A stretch of DNA of 24,016 nt from Clostridium sp. CAG:465 (lineage in GTDB: Bacteria > Bacillota > Clostridia > TANB77 > CAG-465). The DNA lies in contig FR891294.1 of assembly GCA_000433755.1 (NCBI GenBank), positions 1 through 24,016 on the forward strand, given 5' to 3'. The notes below the pieces were generated by a model. The model worked only from the letters and a program-made list of their open reading frames with translations. It had not been told where the DNA came from and did not search any database. Shown one piece after another: positions 23,669 through 24,016 of this stretch. Numbering within the stretch: position 1 is the stretch's first letter; every line of letters starts with the position of its first letter. The position numbers were made by a program, and so were the translations under genes.

Positions 23669-24016
23669 TAATATTAAATGTATTTAGACATATAAAAACT
23701 GTAATGACACATAAATTCTATGTATTTATTTTTGCATGCAAAGCCGGAATACCATTTAGAGGGTTAGTTCATGACATGTCAAAATTTTCGCCGTCCGAAT
23801 TTTTTGAATCTGTAAAATATTATCAAGGAAATGGATCACCAATATCAGCTGCAAAGAAAGAAAATGGATATTCTAAAGCGTGGTTACATCATAAAGGAAG
23901 AAATAAACATCACTGGCAATATTGGTATGATAGTCAAACATATGATAAAACACCGATTATTCCATATAAATATACAGTGGAGATGATATGTGATACTTTA
24001 GCTGCAGGAAAAACAT
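23665..24016 (+). CDS. DUF5662 family protein, 3' partial
   Basis: GGGAG lies before ATG 23665, which overlaps the YgjV stop. The visible 117 residues (MIILNVFRHIKTVMTHKFYV...) include GLVHDMSKFSPSEF and AWLHHKGRNKHHWQYW, the His/Asp-rich core of DUF5662, which resembles an HD-type metal site. It runs off the right edge in frame, with no stop seen. The family is common in gut Firmicutes and has no established function. ATGA coupling to a membrane protein suggests joint expression. Confidence 0.8.
   Translation, partial: MIILNVFRHIKTVMTHKFYVFIFACKAGIPFRGLVHDMSKFSPSEFFESVKYYQGNGSPISAAKKENGYSKAWLHHKGRNKHHWQYWYDSQTYDKTPIIPYKYTVEMICDTLAAGKT

Overview
The window is strongly AT-rich chromosomal DNA. 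It uses the standard code (TGA is a stop, for example at 23666-23668), has AGGAGG-type ribosome sites, and carries families typical of gut Clostridia and related Firmicutes: a 7TM-type sensor, an MBG-repeat adhesin with an NPKTG anchor, a DUF4428 protein, YgjV, DUF5662 and a DUF4143 ATPase. I read it as a low-GC Firmicute, probably an uncultured gut clostridium. Genus cannot be decided from the sequence. No rRNA, tRNA, CRISPR array or prophage was recognised.

Left part (1-10.9 kb): the 3' end of an IS200/IS605 transposase with its hairpin-rich right end; a signalling locus (7TM sensor with a degenerate kinase end, a NarX/ComP-type histidine kinase, and a convergent LuxR-type response regulator); then, past an intergenic region with two perfect dyads, genes for a membrane-anchored protein, a zinc-ribbon DUF4428 protein, a 1,293-residue sortase-anchored surface protein and a small bitopic membrane protein. 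This resembles a cell-surface module with a nearby two-component system, but the regulatory link is inference.

Middle part (10.9-17.4 kb): a gene-poor stretch with a promoter, an RNA hairpin that could act as an attenuator, and a SIR2-like gene remnant. A housekeeping and repair cluster follows: nitrilase-family amidohydrolase, peptide deformylase, a fused HAD-nucleotidase/nucleoside hydrolase, Ogt and Tag (alkylation repair, overlapping ATGA), a GNAT acetyltransferase and a histidine phosphatase. A 47-bp direct repeat of the ogt start flanks the deformylase and fusion genes, which suggests a past duplication or insertion.

Right part (17.4-24.0 kb): a self-contained Cys-rich small gene with its own promoter and terminator; a translationally coupled nucleotidyltransferase-fold protein and C39-like cysteine peptidase; a badly decayed cysteine desulfurase; a TtcA-type tRNA thiolase overlapping a CutA-RdgB fusion; a DUF4143 AAA ATPase preceded by 33-bp tandem repeats; a 31-residue reverse-strand ORF; and a YgjV-DUF5662 pair that runs off the end.

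The most unusual items are the two gene fusions, the nucleotidyltransferase/C39 peptidase pair, the tandem repeats touching the ATPase promoter, and the several gene remnants.
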